DNA of 64,000 nt. Source: Salinibacterium sp. (lineage in GTDB: Bacteria; Actinomycetota; Actinomycetes; Actinomycetales; Microbacteriaceae). Below, one piece after another: positions 16,296-24,311 of the stretch (the first letter of the stretch is position 1; each line of letters opens with the position of its first letter). Location: the NCBI GenBank assembly GCA_019638845.1, contig JAHBSZ010000004.1, positions 124,001 through 188,000 of the forward strand, given 5' to 3'. The notes under the pieces are model-generated. The model made no database searches. It was not told the DNA's origin and worked only from the letters and a program-made list of their open reading frames with translations. A program made the translations under genes and the position numbers.

Positions 16296-17639
16296 ATGCT
16301 GCTTGCTTTCAAACTGAGAAACTTCCGTTCGTTCTTAGACGAACAGGTCCTTCATTTGGTCCACTCCCCCCGAGAAAGCTCCGAGGGCATGCTCCATCCG
16401 GAGATACTCCCTGCTCTCGCAGTCCTGGGCGCCAACGCTTCGGGGAAATCCAATCTCCTACGCGCGATTGAGCTCATGTTCGACATGATCCGCAATTCAG
16501 CCGCCCACCCAACCGAGAACCTCCCCTACCAACCGTTCCTACTAGGCAGCGGAGATCCTGGCCCGACGCTGTTCGAAACTTCGGTGCAATTCGACGGCGT
16601 TCGCTACGACTACGGATTCGAGTACGACGCCGAGCGCATTCTGAGCGAGTGGCTCTATTCATCACCGCATGGCAGGCAACGAACGATCTTCGAGCGCGGT
16701 CTCGGAGAAGAGTGGTACTTCGGGGATTCTCTAAGGGGCGGAACGCAGGCGCTCGCCGAGGCTACCCGCGACAACGCACTCTTCTTGTCGACCGCGCGAT
16801 TGGTAAATCACAAAGTGCTGTCCGAACTGCAAGAGCAATTCGGCACTCTAGTTCGAGTACTCCGATCCGACTCAATAGACCGAACGTTGCAGGTCACGCT
16901 GGAGTCGCTCTCCCGCGACCCAAAGCGGCGCGACGACGTCGCAAAGCTCCTCCGCCGAGCAGACCTAGGAATCGCATCCCTATCTATTGACGAAGGCGGC
17001 ATCCCTCCCGTGGTGCAAGAGGCCACAAAACGCTTCTACGAGACCATGATGCCCGAGGCCTCGCCCGAAGAAATCCAGGCCCAGGTGCTGCTATCGATCC
17101 TTCGGCCGAACCTCACTCACAGCGGAGAGGACGGCGCGGCGGTCGGGATTCCTTTCGAGTGGGAATCTGTCGGCACGCGCAATCTTCTCGCCATACTTGG
17201 TCCAATCCTGGATCGGCTTTCGACCGGCGGCGTTTTAGTCGTCGATGAACTCGACACGAGTCTCCACCCAAGGCTGGTATCCGAGCTTGTAAAGCTCTTT
17301 ATCTCGCCCAAGACGAATCCGCATCAAGCCCAACTCCTCTTGTCCACACACGACGTGACGGTCATGATGAACGTCAATGGGTACGGTGCGCTAGAGCGCG
17401 ATGAGCTTTGGCTGGTCGAGAAGGATCGGCAGGGTCGCAGCGAGGTGTACTCAATCTGGCGCTACAAGCCCCGCAAGGACGAGGTCTACAGCCGCAACTA
17501 TCTGATGGGGCGTTACGGGGGCCTTCCTCGAATGGACGAAACAAACTTTGTCGACATCCTGAGTGAAACCGATCCCGACCTCGTGGATCTCCTTAGCATC
17601 GACGGCGCGGGCACCGATGCCGAACCGAAACAGGATTGA
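16296..17639 (+). CDS. RloA-like AAA ATPase of an ATPase/RloB pair
   Basis: 447 residues, ATG preceded by GAAGGGGA. The N-terminus starts a RecF/SMC-like strand (FKLRNFRSF). Walker A is GANASGKS at 45-52, and the Walker B with following D-loop is VLVVDELDTSLHP at about 311-323, then STHDVTVM as the H-loop. This is the OLD/RloA/AbiL type of ABC-like ATPase. The downstream gene encodes an RloB-like protein and overlaps by 23 bp. Such pairs act as abortive-infection or anti-phage units in characterised cases (AbiL and relatives); the present pair is assigned by resemblance only. Confidence 0.8.
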   Translation: MLLAFKLRNFRSFLDEQVLHLVHSPRESSEGMLHPEILPALAVLGANASGKSNLLRAIELMFDMIRNSAAHPTENLPYQPFLLGSGDPGPTLFETSVQFDGVRYDYGFEYDAERILSEWLYSSPHGRQRTIFERGLGEEWYFGDSLRGGTQALAEATRDNALFLSTARLVNHKVLSELQEQFGTLVRVLRSDSIDRTLQVTLESLSRDPKRRDDVAKLLRRADLGIASLSIDEGGIPPVVQEATKRFYETMMPEASPEEIQAQVLLSILRPNLTHSGEDGAAVGIPFEWESVGTRNLLAILGPILDRLSTGGVLVVDELDTSLHPRLVSELVKLFISPKTNPHQAQLLLSTHDVTVMMNVNGYGALERDELWLVEKDRQGRSEVYSIWRYKPRKDEVYSRNYLMGRYGGLPRMDETNFVDILSETDPDLVDLLSIDGAGTDAEPKQD

Positions 17640-18225
17640 CCTTCGGCGGACCGCCGCCCACCTCGAGCAGAAGAAGCTCTTTCTCATCCTCCACGAGCCC
17701 GGCACTCTCGGCGAGTACCTCGCGTGGATGCGACGGCTGCTCGAGCACAACAACGCCGACCTTGAACCGATGGAATCGGGGCCGGCGATAGCTGAGGTGC
17801 AACGAGCAATTGTGATGCGCGCGACTGCTCGTAAGAAGAACGCCGACTACAACGAGGTATGGTGCGCGTTCAATAGGTCGGAGCGAGCCGACCTGAACGA
17901 GGCCAAGGCACTGGCCGAATCCAAAGGAATCCGACTGACGATCTGCGACCCAAACGTCGACCTCTGGTTCCTCCTGCACTTCGAAGACGTTTCGGCGCCG
18001 CAGCCGGAAGCCGAGCTCGCGCGCAGATTGGCTTCGCACTTCGACAAGGACCTCACTTCCCTTCGGCATCAGGAGAATCGGCTATTCGGGAAGTACGACG
18101 TAGCGCGAGACAGAGCGATCACCATCGGAACTGAGAGTCCGGGTTCGGACCTGCATCGGCTCATCGATGCTATGCGAGCTTCCAAAATGGCCTTCATGGG
18201 CCATTCGGATACGCCCAAGCTGTAG
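17617..18225 (+). CDS. RloB-like effector protein
   Basis: 202 residues from the ATG at 17617, inside the end of the ATPase gene; an earlier start at 17563 would give an odd N-terminus. Residues 1-20 are basic, then KLFLILHEPGT and EVWCAFNRSERADLNEAKALAES form a Toprim-like beta-alpha-beta core, followed by PNVDLWFLLHFED. The last is the typical RloB stretch. In RloB the acidic residues resemble a Toprim metal site, so a nuclease-like role is likely. It is co-translated with the upstream ATPase. The phage-defence role is inferred from the pair. Confidence 0.75.
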   Translation: MPNRNRIDLRRTAAHLEQKKLFLILHEPGTLGEYLAWMRRLLEHNNADLEPMESGPAIAEVQRAIVMRATARKKNADYNEVWCAFNRSERADLNEAKALAESKGIRLTICDPNVDLWFLLHFEDVSAPQPEAELARRLASHFDKDLTSLRHQENRLFGKYDVARDRAITIGTESPGSDLHRLIDAMRASKMAFMGHSDTPKL

Positions 18226-18361
18226 CCACTCTGCTACATATACTTTTCCAAGCGCGACCGGAAGCTCTGGTGTAGACGCTCAGCTCGGCCCCCTCATGCA
18301 AGACTTTGAGGGCCGCGTATCCTGCTTTTCAGCGCTGATCACTGTGATGCGTGTGACGCTA

Positions 18362-19330
18362 CTACCGCGCGCTAGGCACGTGCCTCACAAGCGCCCTTGC
18401 AGAGGCTCCAATACGGCGGAGCCTGTCCGCACTTGGTCGAACGGTGTGCTCCCACGCCCCGAGATAGACGACATCGCTCCCGCCAAAGGTGCGCTTGAAG
18501 CGGCTGAACCCCGCCCAAGGGTGGTCTGTCAGGGCTTGCGGGGAGACGCCGTAGAGATCAAGTTCGCTGAGACCTTTGTCCTTGGCGTCCCGCATGGCCG
18601 TCGCAAGAATGGCGGTCCCGGCGTTGAGCGAGCGGAAGGTACCCGCCGCGCCGGCATGGGCGTAGTAGCGGCGCACTGGGTCGTCGTAGAAGAGGGCGGC
18701 AGCAATCGGCGTGCGGTCAAGCTCAGCGATGTACAGCTTGCCGTCCCCGCGGGGAAGGAACGTGTGTGCCTGGGCGCTCAGGTAGCTCCGTGGATGGAGG
18801 CGCATGCTCGTTCGATGCGACACTTCATCGAGGAAGCCGAGGAGCACCTCGATTTCGCCTGGGTCATCGCTCGCGCGCACTCGGATCCCGCGTCGGTCGA
18901 ACTGAGTCGCCGCTCGACGCGTCTGCTGGCTCATCCGTCCGACGATCGCGTCCCAGTCCGACCGAAGATCGACACGGTTGGTAAGCGAGGGCTGTACCTG
19001 CTGCGTACGTCGGCCGCCGAACGCAAGGACTTCCTCGCGAGTGACAACCCCGATCGGCTCGACCCGAACATACATCGCACCGACGTTCCTTCCATGGTGG
19101 ATGAGCGACGCTGCGGCATCAGCGTAGGCGTTCTCTCTCGTGACCACAGGACCATACGGGACATAAAGACGAGAGCCGAAGCGACCATGCTCGAGGATCG
19201 CCATCCAACGCCACCCCTCCCCCGCGTCCTCGACAACCGTTCTTCCTCGCGCTCGTTGAAAGCGTGCCCACGCCTCGGACTGCAGGAAGTGGGTAACGTC
19301 GCGCGCTGGGGACTCGAGCAGCTGGCTCAA
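18362..19330 (-). CDS. FemA/FemX-like peptidyl or aminoacyl transferase
   Basis: 322 residues from TTG at 19330; no better start lies near, since the conserved region begins by residue 12 (DVTHFLQSEAWARFQ). The pattern is that of FemABX enzymes: two GNAT-like halves with SRLYVPYGPVV, MYVRVEPIG, then RRAATQFDRRGIRV and the C-terminal acyltransferase half (AALFYDDPVRRYYAHAGA, KGLSELDLYGVSP, SRFKRTFGG). FemX-type enzymes add an amino acid from aminoacyl-tRNA to the lipid II peptide, so the substrate is a membrane precursor. Its presence inside a mobile element is unusual; it may change cell-wall cross-links or act on tRNA-linked amino acids for neighbours. It is convergent with RloB. Confidence 0.8.
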   Translation of the reverse strand: MSQLLESPARDVTHFLQSEAWARFQRARGRTVVEDAGEGWRWMAILEHGRFGSRLYVPYGPVVTRENAYADAAASLIHHGRNVGAMYVRVEPIGVVTREEVLAFGGRRTQQVQPSLTNRVDLRSDWDAIVGRMSQQTRRAATQFDRRGIRVRASDDPGEIEVLLGFLDEVSHRTSMRLHPRSYLSAQAHTFLPRGDGKLYIAELDRTPIAAALFYDDPVRRYYAHAGAAGTFRSLNAGTAILATAMRDAKDKGLSELDLYGVSPQALTDHPWAGFSRFKRTFGGSDVVYLGAWEHTVRPSADRLRRIGASARALVRHVPSAR

Positions 19331-19460
19331 GCGCGCCCGCCAAATCCGCTACGGACGTGGCGATGGGTCGCGGTGCAGCGCAACGTGCGACCCCCTAGAA
19401 CGGTAACGGCGCTCCTGCCACCAAAACCTGGGGCGGAGGGGAAGGGCTCCCGAACGGACT

Positions 19461-19496
19461 TTACCAATTTTTATTGGTTCTTACCAACTCTTATTG
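19461..19496 (+). promoter_or_regulatory. Tandem direct-repeat operator upstream of XRE regulator
   Basis: Two 16-base direct repeats, ttaccaatttttattg (19461-19476) and ttaccaactcttattg (19481-19496), differ at two positions and start 20 bp apart, about two helical turns. They lie 17 bases before the ATG of the XRE-type regulator. They are the likely binding sites of that regulator. They also lie upstream of the divergent FemX gene. Confidence 0.6.
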
Positions 19497-19512
19497 CGCA
19501 CAGGCTGGATTA

Positions 19513-19806
19513 ATGGTTTCGGGGCCCGCTGCAAGCGCCAAATGGCCCGAATTTGCCCAAGAGTTGGGGCTGAATCTGAGGCGGGCGCGGCACGCCAAAG
19601 ACCTGACACAAGAGCAAATGGCTGAACTGGTCGGGATCTCGCTGTACGCATACCAGCAGTACGAGCGCGGTGCCTCAACCAAGGGCGGTACCGCCACCAA
19701 CCCGCGTCTCGCGACGCTTCTCGCGATCTGCCAGGCGCTTGGGACGCCAATCCATGATGTCCTTCCGGACGTACCGCCTCTGATCGCGTCCCACCTCGGC
19801 AGGTAG
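19513..19806 (+). CDS. XRE-family transcriptional regulator
   Basis: 97 residues from the ATG at 19513. A TTG at 19474 inside the repeat region is less likely, as the operator-like repeats would then be coding. A single helix-turn-helix domain spans residues 12-75 (LGLNLRRARHAKDLTQEQMAELVGISLYAYQQYERGA), with the recognition helix after LVGIS. It should dimerise and repress its own gene. It lies between the FemX-like gene (divergent) and the ribbon-helix-helix gene. The gene or genes it controls are probably the element's own. Confidence 0.8.
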   Translation: MVSGPAASAKWPEFAQELGLNLRRARHAKDLTQEQMAELVGISLYAYQQYERGASTKGGTATNPRLATLLAICQALGTPIHDVLPDVPPLIASHLGR

Positions 19807-20044
19807 TCGGGCGCGCGAACCCCTCGCATCCGCCGACCTTGATATGCGCCGCGTCGCAACATAGCGACCGGACGGTTGACTCTCCCGCCCCTTCGAGTTT
19901 CACTCGGAGAGCGCCTTGAGAGCTCCAGAGCACTCGGCGCGGGTGTCGGGCTCTGGCTCACGCACTCCTTGATGACCTGCGGCTTCTGTTGGGGAATCCA
20001 ATCGGGATTCGCCGGCCGCACCCCATCAAGGAGGAAGCTCAGCC

Positions 20045-20374
20045 ATGAGCGAAACGACACCACCCAGCTACTCCCAGACCTACGGTCAGGTGAAGACCTT
20101 GGCCGTCCGGGTGTCGGAGGATCTGCGAGCGCAGTTGGACATCATTGCCCAGCTCAACGACCGCACGGTCACCGAAGAGATCCGGCTCGCTTTGGAGGCA
20201 TGGATCGAGAAGAGCAAGTCCGACCCGAGCGTGCTGAAGCGCGCCGAGTCGGTCCGAGCAGAGATCGAGCGCGAGGCGACCACCAAGCGCAACGCGATCT
20301 CGGCGATCTTCGACGGAGCCACCGCCAAACCGAAGACGCCGACGCGTTCGTCGGCGGCGAAGGAGGGTAGCTGA
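20045..20374 (+). CDS. Ribbon-helix-helix DNA-binding protein
   Basis: 109 residues, AAGGAGGA before the ATG. Residues 16-55 (VKTLAVRVSEDLRAQLDIIAQLNDRTVTEEIRLALEAWIE) are a typical ribbon-helix-helix fold of CopG/MobC-like plasmid proteins, followed by a basic, likely disordered tail. Such proteins act as copy-number or mobilisation regulators, or as accessory parts of a relaxosome. The 238-base upstream gap holds an inverted repeat (gaatcc-aatc-gggattc, about 19995-20011), a possible operator. Confidence 0.7.
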   Translation: MSETTPPSYSQTYGQVKTLAVRVSEDLRAQLDIIAQLNDRTVTEEIRLALEAWIEKSKSDPSVLKRAESVRAEIEREATTKRNAISAIFDGATAKPKTPTRSSAAKEGS

Positions 20375-20473
20375 CGGTCACACCGGCTGATCCTGGCGGC
20401 TCGAGGCATCTGCTTCGCCGCCAGGATCGCCGCAGCAACCATGACCGCGAGAGAGGTTCGCGTGGCGGGAACT

Positions 20474-20495
20474 CTCCAGCCGAGTACGGCTGGAG
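20474..20495 (+). promoter_or_regulatory. Tetraloop hairpin upstream of the DUF3846-like gene
   Basis: A 9-bp perfect stem (ctccagccg at 20474-20482, cggctggag at 20487-20495) with a 4-base loop ends 27 bases before the TTG start. There is no T-run, so it is more likely a translational control or mRNA processing element than a terminator. It sits in a 148-base gap after the ribbon-helix-helix gene. Confidence 0.4.
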
Positions 20496-20522
20496 TGACC
20501 CCTCACGAAAGGAAGCACTCCA

Positions 20523-21008
20523 TTGGTCACAGGCATCGTGATCCCTCACGACATCACCAAGGCACTACAGAAGGTCGAGTTCCAGAACCTGGCCGACTAC
20601 CAAGCGGCAGTCGGCGGCTACATCGAGACGATCCAGCTCGATGATCACCCGCTGCTGATCGTCGCCAACGAAGAAGGCAAGATTGGGCGCCTGCCGCTGA
20701 ATGAGCGTGCGACGTGCTTGTGGTGGCTCCTGAACCCGGCCGGACTTGGCGGCGATGAACTCGTCGGCGATGTTGTGCTGCTGGGGCCGATCAAGCGCGG
20801 CGAGATCACCAGCGCGCCGGAAAAGATCGTCGCCCTGATCCTGGAGTCGAAGCGATTCCAGGTCCAGGTGCGGCTCAGCCAGGAGTTCGACACATGGGTC
20901 CCGATCGGGAAGCTCGTCGACGACTTCTTCGAAGCCACGCTCCGTGCGCTTCGCCTGATGGAGGTCTGGAGCCCTCCCGGCGATGTGAATGTGGTTGCCA
21001 GCGAGTGA
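20523..21008 (+). CDS. DUF3846-like small protein
   Basis: 161 residues from a TTG at 20523 preceded by GAAAGGAAG. It resembles proteins with a DUF3846 domain (ETIQLDDHPLLIVANEEGKIGRLPLNERATCLW, LLGPIKRGEITSAPEKI), which are common on actinobacterial plasmids and elements. Their function is unknown to me. It has no membrane segment. The gene is followed at 7 bases by a strong terminator, which ends the transcript of the ribbon-helix-helix and DUF3846 genes. Confidence 0.55.
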   Translation: MVTGIVIPHDITKALQKVEFQNLADYQAAVGGYIETIQLDDHPLLIVANEEGKIGRLPLNERATCLWWLLNPAGLGGDELVGDVVLLGPIKRGEITSAPEKIVALILESKRFQVQVRLSQEFDTWVPIGKLVDDFFEATLRALRLMEVWSPPGDVNVVASE

Positions 21009-21014
21009 CTAACT

Positions 21015-21043
21015 CCCCCACCCGATTCGGGTGGGGGCCTTTT
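21015..21043 (+). terminator. Rho-independent terminator
   Basis: GC-rich stem (cccccaccc / gggtggggg) at 21015-21023 and 21029-21037 with a 5-base loop, followed by ccttttc. It is a strong plus-strand terminator for the gene ending at 21008. Confidence 0.85.
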
Positions 21044-21107
21044 CATGCAGATCAGGAGCTGTGGATAACCACCGGCGTGGTCGGCTCTGGGTATCTACCT
21101 TGCTGGG

Positions 21108-21224
21108 ATGGAGCTACTCGAACTGGTGGTCTGTGAGTGCGGCACGCGAATGGCGTACTGGTATGTCCAAAGCCCGTGGGGCCCGGCACGATTGGTGAGC
21201 TGCAAGCGGTGCGACGAGCGATAG
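21108..21224 (+). CDS. Possible 38-residue zinc-ribbon micro-protein
   Basis: ATG at 21108, stop TAG at 21222-21224. The peptide has two Cys pairs, CECGTRM and SCKRCDER, spaced like a small zinc ribbon, and an aromatic centre (AYWYVQSPWGP). The ribosome site is weak (GCTGGG). It sits in the 435-base stretch between the terminator and unit C; the 219 bases 21225-21443 hold no other gene that I can see. It may be real, but could be chance. Confidence 0.4.
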   Translation: MELLELVVCECGTRMAYWYVQSPWGPARLVSCKRCDER

Positions 21225-21443
21225 CTGCAGTCGACGCATGAGCCCCGATCGCAGGCCACAGCGATATCTGCCCGCTTGCCTAGGAATCGCAGCCAAGAAA
21301 TGCTCGTCGACTGGACCAACGGGCGCGCAACAATCCTCGGTAGGCCTCAGTCGGCCCAGGCTTCGACATCATCGCGGTGCCCAATCTTGATTCGCCGCGC
21401 GACATGTGGTGAAATAGTGGTGGTTAAGTGGTGATCGATTGGG

Positions 21444-22286
21444 GTGATGGTGGCGCTCTCGCACGATGATGTCGTTGCCTCTCTCAAGCGATTGATCCGT
21501 GTCGGGTTACCGAGCCGCAGCTCGGGGTCCGACCTCTTCAATCTTCCAGGCGTTCGCGGCCGCGCCCGCTCAAGTGAGCCAGAGGATCTGTCGGTGTCTC
21601 TCGATGACCTCATCCGAGAGAAGCTCTCGAGGCTAGACGTACCTCGGTTGCGTCCTGCGGCTGCCGCGCTGTTTGGTCTGGACACAGCTACCGCCGGGAC
21701 TCCCCTGATGAGCCGACGAGAAGTAGCCGCTGGTCGCTCGGGCTACGAGGCGAACCATTTCCGAAAAGGAGTCGAGCCTCGAATAATCGACTCGCTCGCT
21801 TGGTCCCTTCAAGTAGACAGTCAAGAACTCGAACGTTTGCTTCCACCGCAACCATCTTTGGGTCCGATATCCCGCTCGATCGAGGCGGACCTCTTCGCTT
21901 GGGAGGCCGCCGCTCATGAGCAACTTAGCTCGGAGCTTTGGGCAGCCCTCTACGCCCTTCGAGCTTCGATCCTCGAGCTCAGATCCTCGCAAAGCATGGA
22001 AAGTGTTGCCTCCGATGCTCTGAGCATCGCGGACCCAGTATTGGAGCGAGCGGCCAGCCTCATACGTTTAGTGCAGGTTTACGAGGCATCGTATTCGACC
22101 TCAGCCCTCACCTCCACAGGGAGTTTGGACCTGCGACGGATCCTCGAGCTTGCTGGGTTGGATCGTCCGGTCAGTGATTCGCAGCTGTTCGCGCTAGCTG
22201 ACAAAGCACAGAGTCCAAGCGCGCGCGAGCATATTCGGGAGCTACTGACTCCCTTACCGGCCAGATCCACCGATAGAGATTCTTAG
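21444..22286 (+). CDS. Helical protein of unknown function, first gene of unit C
   Basis: 280 residues, GTG start with ATG as next codon. Residues 68-125 (RPAAAALFGLDTATAGTPLMSRREVAAGRSGYEANHFRKGVEPRIIDSLA, read in two parts) resemble a helical module I recall at the N-terminus of many actinobacterial conflict proteins (LLGLDPATRG, RREIAA, FRK..E). The rest is predicted helical with no motif. No signal peptide is present. It is 13 bp upstream of the NTPase gene, so the two are co-transcribed. A regulatory or scaffold role is a guess. Confidence 0.6.
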   Translation: MMVALSHDDVVASLKRLIRVGLPSRSSGSDLFNLPGVRGRARSSEPEDLSVSLDDLIREKLSRLDVPRLRPAAAALFGLDTATAGTPLMSRREVAAGRSGYEANHFRKGVEPRIIDSLAWSLQVDSQELERLLPPQPSLGPISRSIEADLFAWEAAAHEQLSSELWAALYALRASILELRSSQSMESVASDALSIADPVLERAASLIRLVQVYEASYSTSALTSTGSLDLRRILELAGLDRPVSDSQLFALADKAQSPSAREHIRELLTPLPARSTDRDS

Positions 22287-22299
22287 GAAGAAGAGACGC

Positions 22300-22857
22300 A
22301 TGTCTGCAAGTTCGACAGCTACGGGGCCAGCGAAGCGATTCGCCATTACTGGCGGACCCGGCGCGGGGAAGGAGGCGGTGTTCGACATTCTTCGGGAAAT
22401 GGGGCTGCCATGCTCCGAAGGCGAGTCCGCACGTGAGGTCTACCGTCAGCACCGAGAGCGGCTTGGTCGCCACCTCGAAGTTGGTGATAGACGCGAATAC
22501 TCGGCCGAGGTTCTGGCCGTATTCATCGATGAGTTCTCCCGTCACAAACATGGGATTCGTTTTTACAATCGAGGCATCCCCGATGGGTTCGGATGGGACG
22601 CTTTCTTCGGGCTAAGCCCGTCGAAAGATCTCGAGGAAGCAAGTCGGGTGTACCGCTACGACGCCGTCTTTGTGCTCGATTCTCTTGATCGACTGGAAGA
22701 TGAGTCCGACGTGGTGTGGGCACGCGAACGAGAGATCCGTCGCGTGCACGAACTTATCGTTCAGGGCTACTACGACGCCGGCTATGAGCCCGTCTTTGTT
22801 CCAGCTAACTCCGCAGATGCGCGCGTCAAATTCATACTGGCCAACCTTCCGAAGTGA
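22300..22857 (+). CDS. AAA_28-like NTPase with altered Walker A
   Basis: 185 residues, AGGAAG upstream. Walker A is GGPGAGKEAV at 18-27. The lysine is present, but the residue after it is Glu25 instead of Ser/Thr, which usually coordinates Mg. Further sites are a strand with AVFVLDSLDRLED and the helix EREIRRVHELIVQGYYDAGYEPVFVP, as in AAA_28 NTPases, which are related to nucleotide kinases. It has a substrate-kinase-like fold of about 180 residues. It may be inactive, or use an unusual chemistry. It lies 13 bp after the helical protein and 8 bp before the synthetase-like gene. Confidence 0.7.
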   Translation: MSASSTATGPAKRFAITGGPGAGKEAVFDILREMGLPCSEGESAREVYRQHRERLGRHLEVGDRREYSAEVLAVFIDEFSRHKHGIRFYNRGIPDGFGWDAFFGLSPSKDLEEASRVYRYDAVFVLDSLDRLEDESDVVWAREREIRRVHELIVQGYYDAGYEPVFVPANSADARVKFILANLPK

Positions 22858-22865
22858 GATGACCG

Positions 22866-24311
22866 ATGGACGACCCGACTGATTCCCTTCTAATCTCACC
22901 CAACAGCGTGCTTGCAAACGCGCTGCTTCGCACGATCGACATGATTCGCCCGCGTATCGCAGCTCGAGCGCCGCGGAGCATCACGTTCGTTGTAGGGACT
23001 CAGATCAACGGTGCGCCACACCTTGGAACAGGCATCGTGCAGACCGCAGCGTTTCTACTAGCACGCGCCGCCCGCCGCGCTTTTTCGATCGATACGCGCG
23101 TTCTATTCTCCGCCCTGGATAATGCTCCCCACGATGTGATTGTGGATCCCGAGTCATTCCACGCTTACCAAAAGGTCTACGCGCATGCGCTTGGCCCTCA
23201 AGGCGTGGATGAACTAATCGACAAGCACTACCGCTCGTTCTTCGAGTCACTTTTCGACCTCACTGACGCCGAATACTCGATTGAGACCTACACAGATCAG
23301 CAGGCAGACGACGTCTTCCGGCAGACTTTTGTTGAAACAGTCACGCGTCTTGACGACATCCGCTGGTGGCTAGCGCCGTCTCACGGAACCGTCCATATAC
23401 GGATCCCGTGCCCGCATTGCGACTGGGCCGAGAAGCGCTCAGAACGCACCAAGTTAGTAGATATAGAGGGCAGCCAGGCGCGGTTCGAGGCCGTCTGCCT
23501 CGACCACGGCCCCTATGAGGCTTCGATCGGACCAGGCACCGGCAACTACCTAGACCTCTCGACGTTGTACCGGAACCTTGTCAAGGAGCGTGTATTCGCC
23601 CAGGACGAGAGCACTCTCTACGTGATGGTAAAGGGAGGTGATTGGTCCTTCGGATGCCAGCTTGTCGACGGCGCTCACGCAGCGTTAGGAACCGACATGC
23701 GGGCGATCCCACCACGTATCTTCAGCCCGATGGTGCTCGCAGATACGGGTGCGAAGCTCTCGAAGAGTCTCATTCGCGAGCAGCACGACGCGGCGCTGCC
23801 GGAAGGCGTTGAACCTTGGATGCTCGATACTTCTCGATGGAGCGCGGGAATTGACAACTATGTCGACTCGTTGGCGTGGCTGGTGGACGCTGTCATGAGT
23901 GATCCCAAGCACTTTTATCGATCGTTCACAACAAAGGAGCTAGGTAGATTGATGGAGAACCGTCCAAATTTCGGAGATCAGCCGCGCGCGCGCGACATGG
24001 CCATCTACAAGAAGTACTTCGATCAAATCGCAACAGGAGACAAAACGATCGAGGTTCGCGTCGGCTACTCATCCATGAAGCGAATCAAGCCGGGTCAGTT
24101 ATTGCGGTTCGTCTGTCGCGACGAATCTTGTCTCACGAAGGTCATCCGAGTTGCCACGTACTCGACCTTTGAGGAGATGTTTACCGCCGAGGACCCCGAC
24201 GCAGTGAATCCAGGTCAGGACGTCACGAGTCAGATCCAGGAAATAAGGAGAATCTTCCCTCGGGACAAGGAAGCACTCGGCGTTATTGCGATCGAGATCG
24301 AGAAGGTCTAA
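22866..24311 (+). CDS. Class I aminoacyl-tRNA-synthetase-like protein fused to an ASCH domain
   Basis: 481 residues. Residues 38-60 (SITFVVGTQINGAPHLGTG) match the nucleotide-binding strand and HIGH-type motif (PHLG, 51-54) of class I lysyl-tRNA synthetase. KLSKS at 297-301 is the KMSKS loop. A zinc knuckle (CPHC at about 181-184 and C/H at about 210) sits in the insertion. There is no anticodon-binding domain. Instead residues 377-481 (YKKYFDQIATGDKTIEVRVG, LLRFVC) are an ASCH domain. The catalytic core could activate an amino acid; the ASCH part could bind RNA or a modified nucleoside. It is last in the plus-strand trio, and its stop overlaps the end of the opposite ASCH gene by 4 bp. The substrate is unknown. 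Confidence 0.7.
   Translation: MDDPTDSLLISPNSVLANALLRTIDMIRPRIAARAPRSITFVVGTQINGAPHLGTGIVQTAAFLLARAARRAFSIDTRVLFSALDNAPHDVIVDPESFHAYQKVYAHALGPQGVDELIDKHYRSFFESLFDLTDAEYSIETYTDQQADDVFRQTFVETVTRLDDIRWWLAPSHGTVHIRIPCPHCDWAEKRSERTKLVDIEGSQARFEAVCLDHGPYEASIGPGTGNYLDLSTLYRNLVKERVFAQDESTLYVMVKGGDWSFGCQLVDGAHAALGTDMRAIPPRIFSPMVLADTGAKLSKSLIREQHDAALPEGVEPWMLDTSRWSAGIDNYVDSLAWLVDAVMSDPKHFYRSFTTKELGRLMENRPNFGDQPRARDMAIYKKYFDQIATGDKTIEVRVGYSSMKRIKPGQLLRFVCRDESCLTKVIRVATYSTFEEMFTAEDPDAVNPGQDVTSQIQEIRRIFPRDKEALGVIAIEIEKV

Noticed and set aside
18167..19513. 448-codon plus-strand frame
   Set aside because: It is the shadow of the FemX-like gene and its residues show no fold.
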